Source: Polytrichum commune (lineage: Eukaryota; Streptophyta; Polytrichopsida; Polytrichales; Polytrichaceae). Taken from it: a DNA stretch of 64,000 bases. Below are positions 24,848 through 36,119 of this stretch, one piece after another; the first letter of the stretch is position 1, and each line of letters begins with the position of its first letter. The notes beneath the pieces were generated by a model. That model was not told where the DNA came from. It made no database searches and was given only the letters and a program-made list of their open reading frames with translations. Location: assembly GCA_950295325.1 (NCBI GenBank), contig OX485809.1, positions 30,566,001 to 30,630,000 on the forward strand, read 5' to 3'. The position numbers were made by a program, and so were the translations under genes.

Positions 24848-25780
24848 AAATTTTTTTCATTTTTTGAGAAACGAAACAAGATTTATTTCAGTACAAGAAA
24901 ACATACAAGATCATCTGGACCAAGAACAAGAGAGCATGGAAACTCTCTTGGGTGCACCTTGTGGAACCACAAAACCCCGGTCCCCAAGCATGGTGATAAT
25001 CTAAGCATGATCAACTAAGCCAACATGAGGCGCCCGATTGTTCCACATGATTTCAGAATTTGACTTGTAGTAGAGGAGGTTGTTGTTGCCCCAAGTAGCG
25101 TGGAACTTAGCGAGGACGTCATCATAGGTAGCCTCCGTCTTTGAGTCTTCAAGGGCTTTTCTCCAAGCAAATATAGCATAATCAAGAAGGCCTCGCCAAA
25201 TTGTTTGCTCTACCCTACTAGCATCCCATCTAGTCTTGTTGAAGGTAAGATCATTCCTCTCAATCCAAATGGTCCACAGTGTAATTCCTCTAAGGAGGAG
25301 CCAAATTCTAGAGTACTTGCTAAAAGAGGCCGGGATCTTCTTGCCAAAAATGCCATGGTGCCAATGGAAAGCTTTCCAAGGTCCTTTTTGATGAGGATGA
25401 GCTTTCATGAAGTTAATGATGCCAATGGCATAATCCCAAGCTCTCCTCGCAAATTTGCAGTCCCAAAACCGGTGTGCAATGGTCTCAGGAATGTCGAGCG
25501 CACACATGAGGCATTTGTCATCAATCTCATCGATAAACCTAACTCTCCAAGAGTTAGCGGCCACCACCTTGTGCCAAAGTGACCAAATAAAATCCCCTTC
25601 CTTCTTACTCCTCATTTTATCCCAAACATTCCCCCATTTAAGCTTCTGGAATCTCTTTTGGGACTCCTGAGACGTCTTGGGTATAACGATCTTCTCTTTA
25701 CTTGGAAATTTGAAGCCTCCAAATTCAACAAAAAACTCGATCATGTACACAACACCTTTGGTAACAACCTTGATTTCGTG
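24848..25780 (-). mobile_element. 5'-truncated LINE, zinc-binding C-terminus retained
   Basis: The minus-strand frame encodes the zf-RVT region that ends plant LINE ORF2 proteins: W-rich DFIWSLWHKVVAANSW, then CLMC and HRFWDC (C-x2-C, H-x4-C), then LWTIWIERNDLTF. After its stop codon about 150 bp of 3'UTR lead to an A-rich tail (plus-strand t-runs at about 24848-24866). The upstream end falls inside the last exon of the oxygenase gene. The 5' boundary (about 25740-25780) is approximate, and no target duplication could be identified. Confidence 0.8.
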
Positions 25781-28700
25781 CATTAGGTTGCTGCCATGTG
25801 TGTTTGCAATGCACACTGCCATCCCAAGTTTTGGAGCAACCTATTTCCATGTACCATCAACACGACAATAATAACTTTGAGACCCACAAAATCAATAATA
25901 TTCAAGTGTAGAAATAGGGCCATTGATGATTCTTTCTCACTCTTAAATAGTATTGTGAGGGTGTCATTTTTCTCAAATACAAATGGGTAGGACATTGAAA
26001 CAAAACTTAAAAATTTGATACTTGGCAAATCAAAGGTATTGAAAATATTTGTTAAATATCTAAGGGTAGGGAAGTTATACCATGGGATTTTGCAATGGTT
26101 TATGTGTAAAATATCAAGTGGGTATCAAGATTGGTATTGAAGAATGCACATGATGCCACAAGGATCTTATATTCTATACCTAACATACACCCTAATCGAT
26201 ACCCAAGTTGAATTGGGATACCCCACAACATTGCTCTTAACCACCACTTCACCAATATGGCATTAACTAATGTATGAAATATTCAGCCACCTATTGCCAA
26301 CTTGCTTAAATTAGCAATAAGCAACCTCCTCTACTCCAAAAAAATGTGTCCTTAACATGAGCATATATCAAGCTAGGTATCAATGTATCATGCAAGTCTC
26401 AAGATTGATATGTACAATGTAGATTATGACATTGCAAAGCTACTTTGGGGTGGGGTTGGCTAGAGGGGGGACTCTATGATAAGTCTCAAAAATGCCAAGA
26501 CATACCTTCACAATTTGTTTTTGTTTTGAGTTGCCAATGAGGTATTGTTGTGAGTAGAGCACGGTCTCCCCTCCATCCACTATTGATGGTCCTCCACTAG
26601 AATCAACATCATCATCAACTTGACCTCCATTTAAGTAGAGAAGCACTTTAAATCCCATAGGAATTACCGAATTATACCCATAATTACTCTCGTTGGAACT
26701 ATGCGGCTCACACATTTCACCTTTCTCATATCTGCTCCACAAGACATCGGGGAGAAAGTAGATGTAAAGTGCATATCAACATAGTAGCACCAACATCATA
26801 AGTTTCCAATTCATGCTATGATAGTCACATGATGTTTGTAGTCTCCTATTGTGAGTCTACCTTCACATGATGAGCAAATTATTTTGTAAGATCAATACCT
26901 ACATGATAATATAGTGCATTTTGGACCACTACAAATGAATCTAACACAATCATTGCCACTAATACACCACCCTTTGAAATTTGTGATGTCAACTAGTACC
27001 TGTGTATCGTCGCACATTTGACACCAAGTGCGTGCGCATCTTTGAAGCCTTTTAGTGCAATGCCTTCAAAAGCCGCCTTTAATCCGGGTGTCCACAAAAG
27101 CTTATATAAATCATATAGCTGATGATCCGCTTTGTAAATGCCATTAGTTCTAGTAAAATGGACCTCCTCTGTCCATGGGGCACTCCATGTATGAGGCATG
27201 CATAGTGGAGGATAAGACTTCCGATACCCATTATTGACAACAAATATGGCTCCACCATAAGATCCCAAATTATTGAGTTGTGTCTGGTGATAAAATCCCT
27301 TCGCTTCCACTGATGTTATGATAGCCTTGCAATCCTTGGGCGTCAATATGTTGGAAACCTGCATGAAAATTAAAAAGTCCAAATGTGATTCATAAATCCA
27401 TCTATTTTTAAGTGCAATCAATTAACGGTTTGAGAATGTGGACCTCCTGTAGGGCATCCTTTCATGTCATTCCATTTCAATAGAAATTATAGTTTTGTTC
27501 CCAATTTATTCCCGTTTTATTCCTTTGATGCTCCCAATGACATAAAACTCAAACTAGGTAGTAGACACCTAGCACTCATGTGGGATGACGACATGTTTGA
27601 TGAAGGAATAGAGAACTAAGAAACTGCTCCACCAACTTGAAGGCACTAAAGTCCTTGGAGCTTCTTACGTCATGGGAGATAATTGTCAAGGGCGAGCTAA
27701 TAAATTTCCCTTCTTCACTAAAATTTCCCCTCCTCACTACCATTTCTTGTACAGCCTCCCCAAGTGATCTTTGAGCTTTAGAGTCAACTTATGGAGTATG
27801 GTATGTGGGTCTAATTCAATCACTTTCCTTGATTGAACACGTATATTGAGTGGTGTGTGGTTAGATGTGGATCTAAGAACAAACACCAAAAAGACATGCA
27901 TTTGAAAGAGGTCATCATGTTACACGCTCAATTTTTGTTAACTCTTCGAGGTTTGATAGTCAACAATACTGAGGGGACCTATATGATCATTCCAAGAAAA
28001 AGAGAATATCATTTTGATAATAAGTACAAATATTCGTATGAGCTCCGCATGATATGAGGGAAATGAATGCAATTACCTCAATTTGGATGTGCTATTCATT
28101 TCATACTAACCACGTGTTCAACATCCTAGGAGAAGTGGGTGCAGACTGAAAGTCGGGTAAAAATGCTCATTTTAGACCATTACCTTACTCATGACCATGC
28201 ATAATTAATGCATGTAAGGTAGATGGGTCTTAAATGGTTACATTTTCCGATTAGACCATTTCTCTTAGGCTATGAAACACGTGACTAGCACGAGATGATT
28301 AGCAAATCCAAATTGAGGCCATAGCCACTTCATGCATACCTTCTGGAGATGATCATATGAATATCCCATTCATTATCAAAGCACAGACTCTTGTGCTCAA
28401 TAAATGGTCATATACGTTCCCCCAATTATGTTAACTATTCAGTTTAAAATGGTTACCATACTCTAAGCATGCAATCCAATCTCTTTTTAACACATGTCTT
28501 TTTGATGTCCGTTCTTGGAGCCACTATACCAAACCACATACCACTCAAATATAGGCGTCTTAATAAGGTGGGATACCAAATTAGGGTTGTCTATCTTACC
28601 TAACTTCTCACATGTGTAAGAGCATGTTCACTTGTTATCAATACATGGCCCTATAATGGGACAATGTCAGGTTTAGTCTGAGAGCTAGACCCACATATCA

Positions 28701-29335
28701 AGCCCAACCGCTATGGTACCTCTAGTGGGATCCAGAAAACTCTCCCAACCCGGAATAGCTCGGGTATGTTGCAGCCCAACTTTCAACTCCTCTTAGATAG
28801 AAAATCAACTATCAATACCTCACAATCTTTGACCAAATAAAATCTTAGCTTCAGCTATTTCTATGTAATGCCTTATGTACTATAAGATATTAGTTTTGAT
28901 CACGGGACCCACAATTTCTTAAGCTCATACATATGGACATATACTGTAACTACTCCCCTCTAAAACAATGTTACCCAATTAGCACCCCTTTGTGTGAGCG
29001 TTTGGTGTACTAAATTATGAGGAGACTTGTGAAATGAAAAGAATTGGGAGTGTGTCGGTACCGCATCATACCGTGAAGAGCGTGGGGAAATCACGATCCA
29101 ATATCATGTGTCGTCGTGCTCCGATCTTGTGCAATCCGGTTCCTTTGAGTGGACAGCGAGGAATGATGCCAATGGCATTGGAATCAGACCTATCTTTCTC
29201 ATACTGTTTCTTGCTCCGAATTCGCATTGCCTCCACAGATGCTATGGTATCCACCACCCTCAATGTGCGGCCATCATCGCGGATAAGTGGCCAGGGAGAA
29301 GGAGCGACATCTTCTTCACGAGGTTTGCTCCACAT
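25001..29335 (-). CDS. 2OG-Fe(II) oxygenase (prolyl-4-hydroxylase-like) fused to LINE C-terminus
   Basis: Exons on the minus strand are 29335-29072, 27358-27000, 26731-26506 and 25840-25001 (1689 nt, 562 aa). Introns are GT-AG and phases fit. Residues 1-316 look like a 2OG-dioxygenase: LFTVSNILTPKDC, then HRYEKGEMCEPH, MGFKVLLYLNGG, GGETVLYS, and finally LMHEIKVVTKG with the distal His (304) and the 2OG-binding basic residue. From about residue 317 the same frame enters a LINE zinc-binding domain (C393, C396, H406, C411) to the stop. The Asp of the proximal H-x-D motif is absent (H218-S-S), so iron binding is doubtful. The ATG at 29335 is the first in-frame ATG of a longer open stretch. On the far side of the LINE (24831-24808, minus) a frame reads ILRTTEVM, resembling the normal family end. 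This could be a pseudogene or an expressed chimera. Confidence 0.7.
27795..28160 (+). repeat. MITE family A/B copy in intron 1 of the oxygenase gene
   Basis: The left side tggtatgtgggtctaattc resembles the family-B terminus. The core gagtggtgtgtggttagatg, then a decayed aaagagg...cacgctc block, is family A. The right side (cctaggagaagtgggtgc) lacks a clear terminal repeat. Confidence 0.55.
28215..28601 (-). repeat. MITE family A, near-complete, intron 1 of the oxygenase gene
   Basis: Left end taaggtagatgggtc and right end gttgtctatcttacc are imperfect inverted repeats. The body has the family-A blocks ccatttctcttaggctatg, gatcatatgaatatc and aatccaatctct in order. Confidence 0.72.
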
Positions 29336-29365
29336 AATGGTGGCGATGAGAGAGATGATCCGCAC

Positions 29366-29980
29366 GAAACGGGGAATGAAAATAGATTTTAATTTTAAGT
29401 AACCGACAGAAACGAATATATCAAAACTCGCACTGAACTTTGGATATATACACGAGGTGGAACGACTCTCGATCGATAGAGATCGGCACTCAGAGAAAGT
29501 TGAACCAGAGACGTGACGTACGAAATGGGTGTAAAATGGGACACTAGTTCACAAATATACACTGAGCTGTACAGAGGACGATGATGTTGTGAGATCAGTC
29601 GATTAGCGAGCCAGCTATGAATCGATTGAATCCTGAGTGAAGAGGCTCACGAAATAGTACTGGTCTGTTCAATTGAGTCTGTGGAGATTCTAAACTTTGG
29701 AGTGCAGGCCTACCGACTACGTACGAGTCCTCAAGAGTGTGGTGAATGGATAACTAAGCCAACAAGACTAATGAATCGCATCTGGAATTCTCGAAATCTT
29801 ATGCAGATACAGATGCCGTGGGCTTCAAGGTGAAAGATCGCCATGAAGCCATTGGATATGTGGAATGTCGATGGCGCGCACACTGATTTAGGGCCTTTGC
29901 TTGATGAGTGCGTTACGGCATTGTAATTTCTTTCTTTCCTATTCTGTATTCCGGTAACTTGGCAGAAATTGAGGCAGGTT
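29366..29980. other. Upstream flank of the oxygenase gene
   Basis: The minus-strand frame stays open for some distance above the chosen ATG without another ATG, so this is probably leader and promoter. No other gene is supported. Confidence 0.35.
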
Positions 29981-29981
29981 G

Positions 29982-30346
29982 TATACTCACTAAACTCTAT
30001 AATATCAACCCCCTTAATGTCACTCCTTCTCTTATATCCCGAAACCCTAGGGAACAGATGTTCTCAGATTATATATCACTCCTTGTTATCACGTTTCCCT
30101 TTCATACATCACAGGTTTTGACACTAAAATAAACCACCAAAGAATTCAAACCACACGCTCGCACGCATCACCTTGTCATCATTGTAATTGATGTCAATAT
30201 TGCAATGTTGACTTTGTGTTATTCCATAATGTCACATGCTACACTAATTCTCTTTTATCACACATTTATGTTAACACTATAAACTCCTTAATATCACGTG
30301 CACTTTGGTTGCCACAAGCGTGATATTACAGACTTTAGAGTGTATA
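29982..30346 (+). repeat. MITE family C, complete
   Basis: It starts tatactcactaaactctata and ends with tattacagactttagagtgt followed by ata, an inverted counterpart. The body is collinear with 13507-13878 (blocks tgtcactccttctcttatat, aaaccaccaaagaattcaaa, ctttggttgccacaagcg). Confidence 0.78.
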
Positions 30347-30393
30347 TAGGATGTCCAATGCATTGAAGCATGTGGGATGAAAGTCAATGTGTG

Positions 30394-30770
30394 TAAAGTA
30401 GATGCACGTTAAATGGGTATTTTTTCCAACTAGCCCACTTGTCGTAGCCTACATACAATTACTATGAGATGGTTAGCCAATCCAAGTGGAGGCCTTAGCC
30501 GCTTTCCTCATAATATTTGGAGCTCATAAGAATATCTTATTCATCAACAAAGTGAGGATGCTCATGATCATTAAAAGGTCCTATAAGTTCCCCCACTTAT
30601 GTTGACTATTGAGACTAGAATGGTTCATATTTGGAACAAATACAGTAGTCTAATTTTTTTTAAGCACATGTCTTTTTGGTGCCCATTCTTGGAGCCACTT
30701 CCAACCACATATCACTCAAATATAGTTGTTAGATCAAGGATAAGTAACTGAATCAAGTACGTCTACCTTA
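30394..30770 (-). repeat. MITE family A, near-complete
   Basis: The left end taaagtagatgcacg and the right end gtacgtctacctta are inverted repeats. The body matches 18573-18946. It lies only 47 bp from the family-C element on its left. Confidence 0.72.
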
Positions 30771-31190
30771 CTACACTTTCCATTTGCGGATCCATGCATT
30801 GACGGCGACTACTTTGAACTACACCATGTGCGATATGTATTGTCACGTAGACTATAAGCGTCCATCAATTGTCAACATGACATTATTGGTCAATGTAAAC
30901 TAGTTCTTGAAATGCATAATTATTTCCACTATGATATTTAGAGTAGCACATTGGATGGCTTGAGATAATAGTTTTATTGACGCCAAGTGCCATGAGGTTA
31001 TGATAATGGTCAAGTGTTAGGATGACAAGCTACCTTGAAATAAGTAGAGACTTTATTTCCATTGATCAGAAGGTAAGATGTGGCAACAATTGTCGTCTGA
31101 CAAGCATCATCTCCTAGTTGTAACGGCTTTTGATTAAATTGTTGTCCAAATGGGAAGTACCTATCATCAACTGGTGGCATTATGTTGCAT

Positions 31191-34100
31191 TCAATGTAGC
31201 AGTGGTTGCGACGTCAACCCTGCCGCCAAGAGTGTGGTGGCAAACCTCCCATTTGCACCTTTTGGGAAGAACAAACCCGGAATCGATGCATTTCCAGTTC
31301 CATACAACACTTGCAACATCTGTGGCCCCAACTCATCCCAGCAAAATGCTTTCAGCCTCAAAGATGAAACCACTAAAGAAAGCAAGATCCCATATCTTGT
31401 AGTCCACACATACATGCCATCGAACTACGTACTTGGAGCATTAAACACTAGATTACAGATTGTTGCAGATCCAAGCTAAATTCAAGTTTTGTTAACAAAA
31501 TGGCAAGAGGAGCTGTGTAATATGAACTCACCAGTGTTGGACTGGTATCATCGGTGTACCATTTGGATATCTATAATGAGGACTCCACTTTTTTTTTCTT
31601 GAGTACCACTTGGGTATGGGTATTTGATAGTATTTTCGTTTTCAACAACATTCGGGTATATACACAATGCAAGAACCTTCATACCTAGGTAAACTCGTCC
31701 TAATATAAATATGGTTTAGAATGGTGTTGACCCCAATACACTCTAAACTCCGTAATATCACACCTATGGCAACCAAAGTGCACATGATATTACAGAGTTT
31801 TGTAGCGTTAACATGGATGCGTGATACTACAGCTTTAATGTAGCATGTGACATTATGGAATAACACAAAGGAGATGTGAGGACAATTTGAATTCGTTCTG
31901 CCGTGACCTACGCTAGTGTGGTCCACGCCACTTGGACTTCCCAGACGATGTGGTGGATGCATGCACCAACATTCAACAAGTGGCATAAAAAGGAGAGGAA
32001 GAATAAGAATAAGAAGGTGACACTCCACATGTTGACACATGGCGCAATGCGAGGATGTGGGTTGACTTCTTGGGTGGTTTGCATTGATGACAAATTTCAT
32101 GATATAAGGGAGAGAAATGTGACAATAAGGAGTGAGATTTGAACTTTGAACATCTGGTTTCAGGATATTAGATAGTGTGTGACATTATGGAGGGTTGATA
32201 TTACGGAGTTTAGGGTGTAGTAACTCAAGTTTACACAGATTCTCTCACCAAACATCAATATTAGACTAGTATTACAATTTTGGAACCCATGGGAAGGTTC
32301 TTTGATGCCATTGTGGATGTTGATTATTTCATACCCATGCATTCCCCTATACAGTTGATACTCACCTGCTCAGGGGTGCGGCCAACAGACAGGGAGTTTG
32401 TGTCCACTGAAATGATGTTCCCAGTGAGCATGTGCTCCGGGGTTTCGTCGCCTGAGACCAAGACACCTTCGTCCACGGTGGCCGGGAGGGTGACTTCGCC
32501 GGTCAGTGGATCCAACACGGTCACGTTCGCACGATCGAGCTTGGACCGCATGGCCGACAGAACTTTGGTGAAATCTCCCACCGTCATGTTGTAGTGTGGA
32601 ACTTTCTGCCTGCGCCGTTGGTACAGCACAGTCCGAATTGCTGAGTCTTCGGCTGCTTTCACCCCCACAAGCCCCGCGACTAACTGCCACCAACCCCAGC
32701 GTTCGGCATTCACGAGATTGGAACCTTTGATCGAATACTGACAAGTGATTATGTTGCATGGCAAGAGGAAATCAACTGGTCTCGAAATAGAGATTGAGCA
32801 GGAAGTTCCTTTAGAAGAATCAGTTAACCTGTTTCTGATCTGATATCGTCCACTGGGGTACTTAAGAATTCCAGTTTTAGACGGCCTTCGTTTGTTCTGA
32901 TCAAGTACACGCTGTTTAGACAATAGAGGGAGATGTTTTCTGACACAAGAGGGTATGGTCGAACCTACACATTTGCCCCCACAAACCCCGCGACCAACTG
33001 CCACCAACCCCAGTGTTGACATTCACGAGATTGAGAGCTTTGATCTATACTGGCAAGTTATGATATTGCATGCCAACAAGAGATTGAGCAAGAACTTCCT
33101 TTGAAAGAATTAGATAACCTGTTTCCAATTTGATAGCATCCAGGATTACTTAAGAATTCCAGTTCTAGACGACCCTCGTTCGGTCTGATCAAGGAGACGC
33201 TGCTTAGATGAATACAGGGAGATGCTTCTGACAGAGGGTAGGAATGAACCCTTACACTGCGAGCACGCACTCCTCCGACGTGTTCATTGATGCCAACGTA
33301 GGCTGTGTAGCTGACATAAGGCAACATGTATGCCGCAAGTAGGAAGGCATTTCCTGAACTGTATGGGTTGAAAGACGGCCGCAGTTTGGTTCCAAAGGCT
33401 TCATTGAAAACTCCACCCCAATTGTGCCTGCTGATATCAATCTGTGGCCGGGAGATTGCCTTCTCGCCAAGATCCGCATGTATCTCCCTGTTGAAGGAAA
33501 TTCACCATTCATTCTCACCACAAACTTAATTTCTCATATGTTCAGGTTACCTTCACAGTACTACATGTTCTCAGAAGAATTACGGTGATCATCGACGGTT
33601 CCGATACGATTTTGTGCAGTCGTTTCAGATTTTTAAGTGAATTCATGGGGGTGTGTCTTGGCAGTTTACCCAGTGCAATGACATTTAATGTTATTTGTTG
33701 AGTCAGTGCCGTTTCGAAATCCAGTCATATTGTCGATGTTCAGAATGTAGTGAGAGATTGTGACAATCAGATTGCAGGATACAAACATTAAGCATATTAC
33801 TTTTTGGAACACCCTTGTCGTTTGTAGGATGCATTTTATAAAAATGCAACCCTTGACATTTGCTAATAAGTGTTCACCATCATCATCGAATCCTCAGGTA
33901 GGACATTCCAGGTTCACTTTGCTTTGCAGTACTTGAGTGGTGTGTTTATCAGTTTTCTCTCAGGCTGCAATTTTTGTGATATACGAGTTTAGTGATTCTA
34001 CAATGTTAACCTGATGTGTCCCAGAGATTGGAGTCCAAACTCTTTGGACATGTGCTCCACAAATTTGCCCATTCGGGCTTTCTGGGCCCCAATCGGCGAT

Positions 34101-34531
34101 GGACCGGAGATGTTGACTGCAGTGCCATTGAACTTATCCAGACCATAGCCGTAGGCAGCATTGAGGAAGAACTCTGCCTCCAAATACTCCGCATTCAACA
34201 CCACGTTCAGCTCATCAACGTCACGCTTTGTATATGCGGAACGTGGGTGATGACGCCTCCTGTGGTGACCTCCGTGCTGACGTTTGGGGCATTTGCACTG
34301 GAGATCGCTTGTGCTAGCAAGTTGTTGATCGCCAGCCCCCTCGGAATCCTCAGCGATTCCACCATATGGATAACTACTTCGGGTTGCAGCAGCATTGTGA
34401 TTAACCTCTTCGTCCTGGATGGCTACAGTGCTAGAAGTTTGCTCCGCGTTGGCATGAGCTGTGGGGAATGGAATTGCAACAGAGAGTATTGCGAAGGCTG
34501 AGAGAACCATCCATTTCAAAAATCTTGCCAT
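31191..34531 (-). CDS. Desiccation-related protein, PCC13-62 type (ferritin-like domain)
   Basis: PCC13-62 proteins accumulate in drying plant tissue; their molecular role is unsettled. Minus-strand exons are 34531-34011, 33487-33256, 32683-32366 and 31319-31191 (1200 nt, 399 aa), all GT-AG and in phase. Residues 1-28 form a signal peptide (hydrophobic core then PTAHA), so the protein is probably secreted or vacuolar. A basic stretch [15 protein letters not shown] lies at residues 83-97. The ferritin-like domain starts near 103 with [20 protein letters not shown] and continues through [29 protein letters not shown] and [17 protein letters not shown]. The family C-terminus LYGTG...[11 protein letters not shown] lies in the short last exon. 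The ATG at 34531 was chosen because it opens the signal peptide. Introns carry a duplication (intron 2) and a family-C MITE (intron 3). It looks intact. Confidence 0.92.
31737..32220 (-). repeat. MITE family C, long variant, in intron 3 of the desiccation gene
   Basis: Outer termini (tacactctaaactccgtaat and the inverted attacggagtttagggtgta) match over 24 bp with one mismatch. Compared with the copies at 13.5 and 30.0 kb it is reversed and carries about 240 bp of extra or replaced central sequence (31870-32110). Confidence 0.78.
32660..33256 (-). repeat. ~310-bp tandem duplication spanning intron 2 and the flanking exon edges
   Basis: The unit containing cgcgactaactgccaccaac (32675-) recurs at 32989- as cgcgaccaactgccaccaac. 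The following about 280 bp match block by block (cacgagattgga/gag, agattgagcaggaagttcct, cttaagaattccagttt, gagggtatgg). The unit runs from the end of exon 2 through the intron into the first bases of exon 3. Confidence 0.82.
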
Positions 34532-35270
34532 TGTTGCACACGGAGACGACAAATAGCAGCGGCAATGCAAGAAGTGTAGATCTACTTTTGCAACAGTCTT
34601 TAGTCTTGCTTCATCGAATCGGTGTATTGCAAAATGCCTCTCTCTAATTGCGGATAACCCGAATGTCAAGCTTGTGTTTCAAGGAAATTGCAGAGTGACC
34701 GAAAGCTGATGGAAATACTGGCAGAAGTCGATATCCTATGTAAACACCATCATTGGTGTGGGTTGAAATACTGCGCATCTGAGAGCTCAAGTCGTGACTC
34801 CATTCCCACACAGGTTTCAACAGCTTTTGAATCGTCGGAAATATCTGGAATTGTATCGAAAATGCTACCTACATCTCTTGTATTCAAACTGGGAATCACT
34901 TAATTTCAGTCTAGAATCTTGCAAGTCCCTTACCAATATCAATGCCCTCGCGTGTGTGTGTGGGGTTGTGCTACGCGCGAGTGTTTGCTGAAGCTCCAGG
35001 TCACACAGAAACTTCAAGGGAAGAGGGGTAGTTTCGTGGGACGTAGGTGCTGGCAGTTAGCAGTTACTTCCGTTACATTCATTCCCTGAATGGGTTTTGT
35101 GAATACATCCAGAGTCACATGCAGATTTCAACGTCCGTCCAGTGAATGGAAGGTTTTGCAACCCCAAACGACAAAAGTAGCATTCAAGATGATAACTCGG
35201 AGCAAAGTGAACCAATGATGAACCTCGGTTCAGAAAGTAGGCGACAGTCATCCATTACAATTGCTACACA
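34532..35270. other. Promoter-side flank of the desiccation gene
   Basis: This region lies upstream of the minus-strand start codon at 34531. It contains moderately complex unique sequence and no supported ORF. I could not single out a TATA box or stress element with confidence. Confidence 0.35.
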
Positions 35271-35273
35271 GTA

Positions 35274-35815
35274 ACACAGAACGGAGTCCATCTGTGCTGG
35301 TAAAACTACAGCCCAACAAGACGATCATTATCTGTCGAGAAACGAATTACACATGGAACGAAATGCTCGGAAAACAAAATATCCATTACAGGTCGGAAAC
35401 GTTAACCCTAATCAGCTTTGATGGCACTACTGAATGCCCTGATTTTCAAGGCAGTGATCTGAAAGTGAGTATCTTCTGCAGATTCATATATATTTATCAA
35501 ATGATGTTAACACGATTTGTAGAACACAGAACAGATTCCATCTCTGCAGGTAAGTTACAGCCCAATGAGATGATCAATATCTGTCGAGAAACGAATTACA
35601 CATGGAACGAGATGCTCGGAGAACACAGTATTCGTAACAGGCTGCAGCCAGTTTCCAATTCTGACATCGAAAACGTTATTTCACGTGGCCCTAATCAGCT
35701 TCGAGGACACTACTTAATGCTCGGATACATAATGCAGTGTGATCCGAGATGGAGTAGTCTCTTCTTCAGATTCAAAGAGTCAGCAATTCATGTCACAATT
35801 TGTAGAACACGCACT
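35274..35815 (+). repeat. ~250-bp tandem duplication between the desiccation gene and 36 kb
   Basis: Copy 1 (35274-35523) and copy 2 (35524-35815) share tctgtcgagaaacgaattac, acatggaacgaRatgctcgg, cctaatcagctt and ttgtagaacac in order. Copy 2 has a roughly 40-bp insertion. The combined stretch is open on the plus strand, which I read as chance, since the duplicates lack protein-like character. Confidence 0.8.
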
Positions 35816-35876
35816 TGAAATGTGCAATGAAGAGTTAGGGAATTAGGGTTGGATGCTCATGTCACATTGCCACTCA

Positions 35877-36092
35877 TTATCTGTGCTTGTTGGCTCGGTG
35901 AGTGACCTTCCGCCGCTTCGCTCGTGGCTTGTCACTGCTGCCCCCACCACGCTTAAAAAGTGAGGACAAACCCTTGGATTTGGCTGGCTTCCGCCCTCTT
36001 CTCGTGGATTTCTCGCTTGTCTTACCGAGACCTACCGTGTAATCCTCCTCGGGTTCATCCTCTGCGATGTAGCTGTGCGCTATCATCTCCAT
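35877..36092 (-). CDS. Small basic hypothetical protein or last exon
   Basis: I do not recognise this one. The frame from the ATG at 36092 gives 71 aa: an acidic start (AEDEPEEDY), then a Lys/Arg-rich half ending KPRAKRRKVTHRANKHR, which looks like a nuclear-localisation tail. The frame is open about 20 codons above the ATG to a stop. A possible acceptor (gagcaagcag|AGATGG) would make it a terminal exon of a larger gene, but no upstream exon was found. The opposite strand at 36162-36280 carries a rival coding possibility. Existence as a gene is uncertain. Confidence 0.3.
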   Translation of the reverse strand: MEMIAHSYIAEDEPEEDYTVGLGKTSEKSTRRGRKPAKSKGLSSLFKRGGGSSDKPRAKRRKVTHRANKHR

Positions 36093-36119
36093 CTCTGCTT
36101 GCTCAATTCCCACTCTTTC

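Noticed and set aside
31130-31479. 109-codon plus-strand open frame, cysteine-containing
   Set aside because: It is the opposite strand of the last exon of the desiccation gene (31319-31191), whose frame matches the known family C-terminus.
32370-32759. Second minus-strand frame over desiccation exon 3
   Set aside because: It is a shifted frame of exon 3. The correct frame is fixed by [17 protein letters not shown] and by splice phase.
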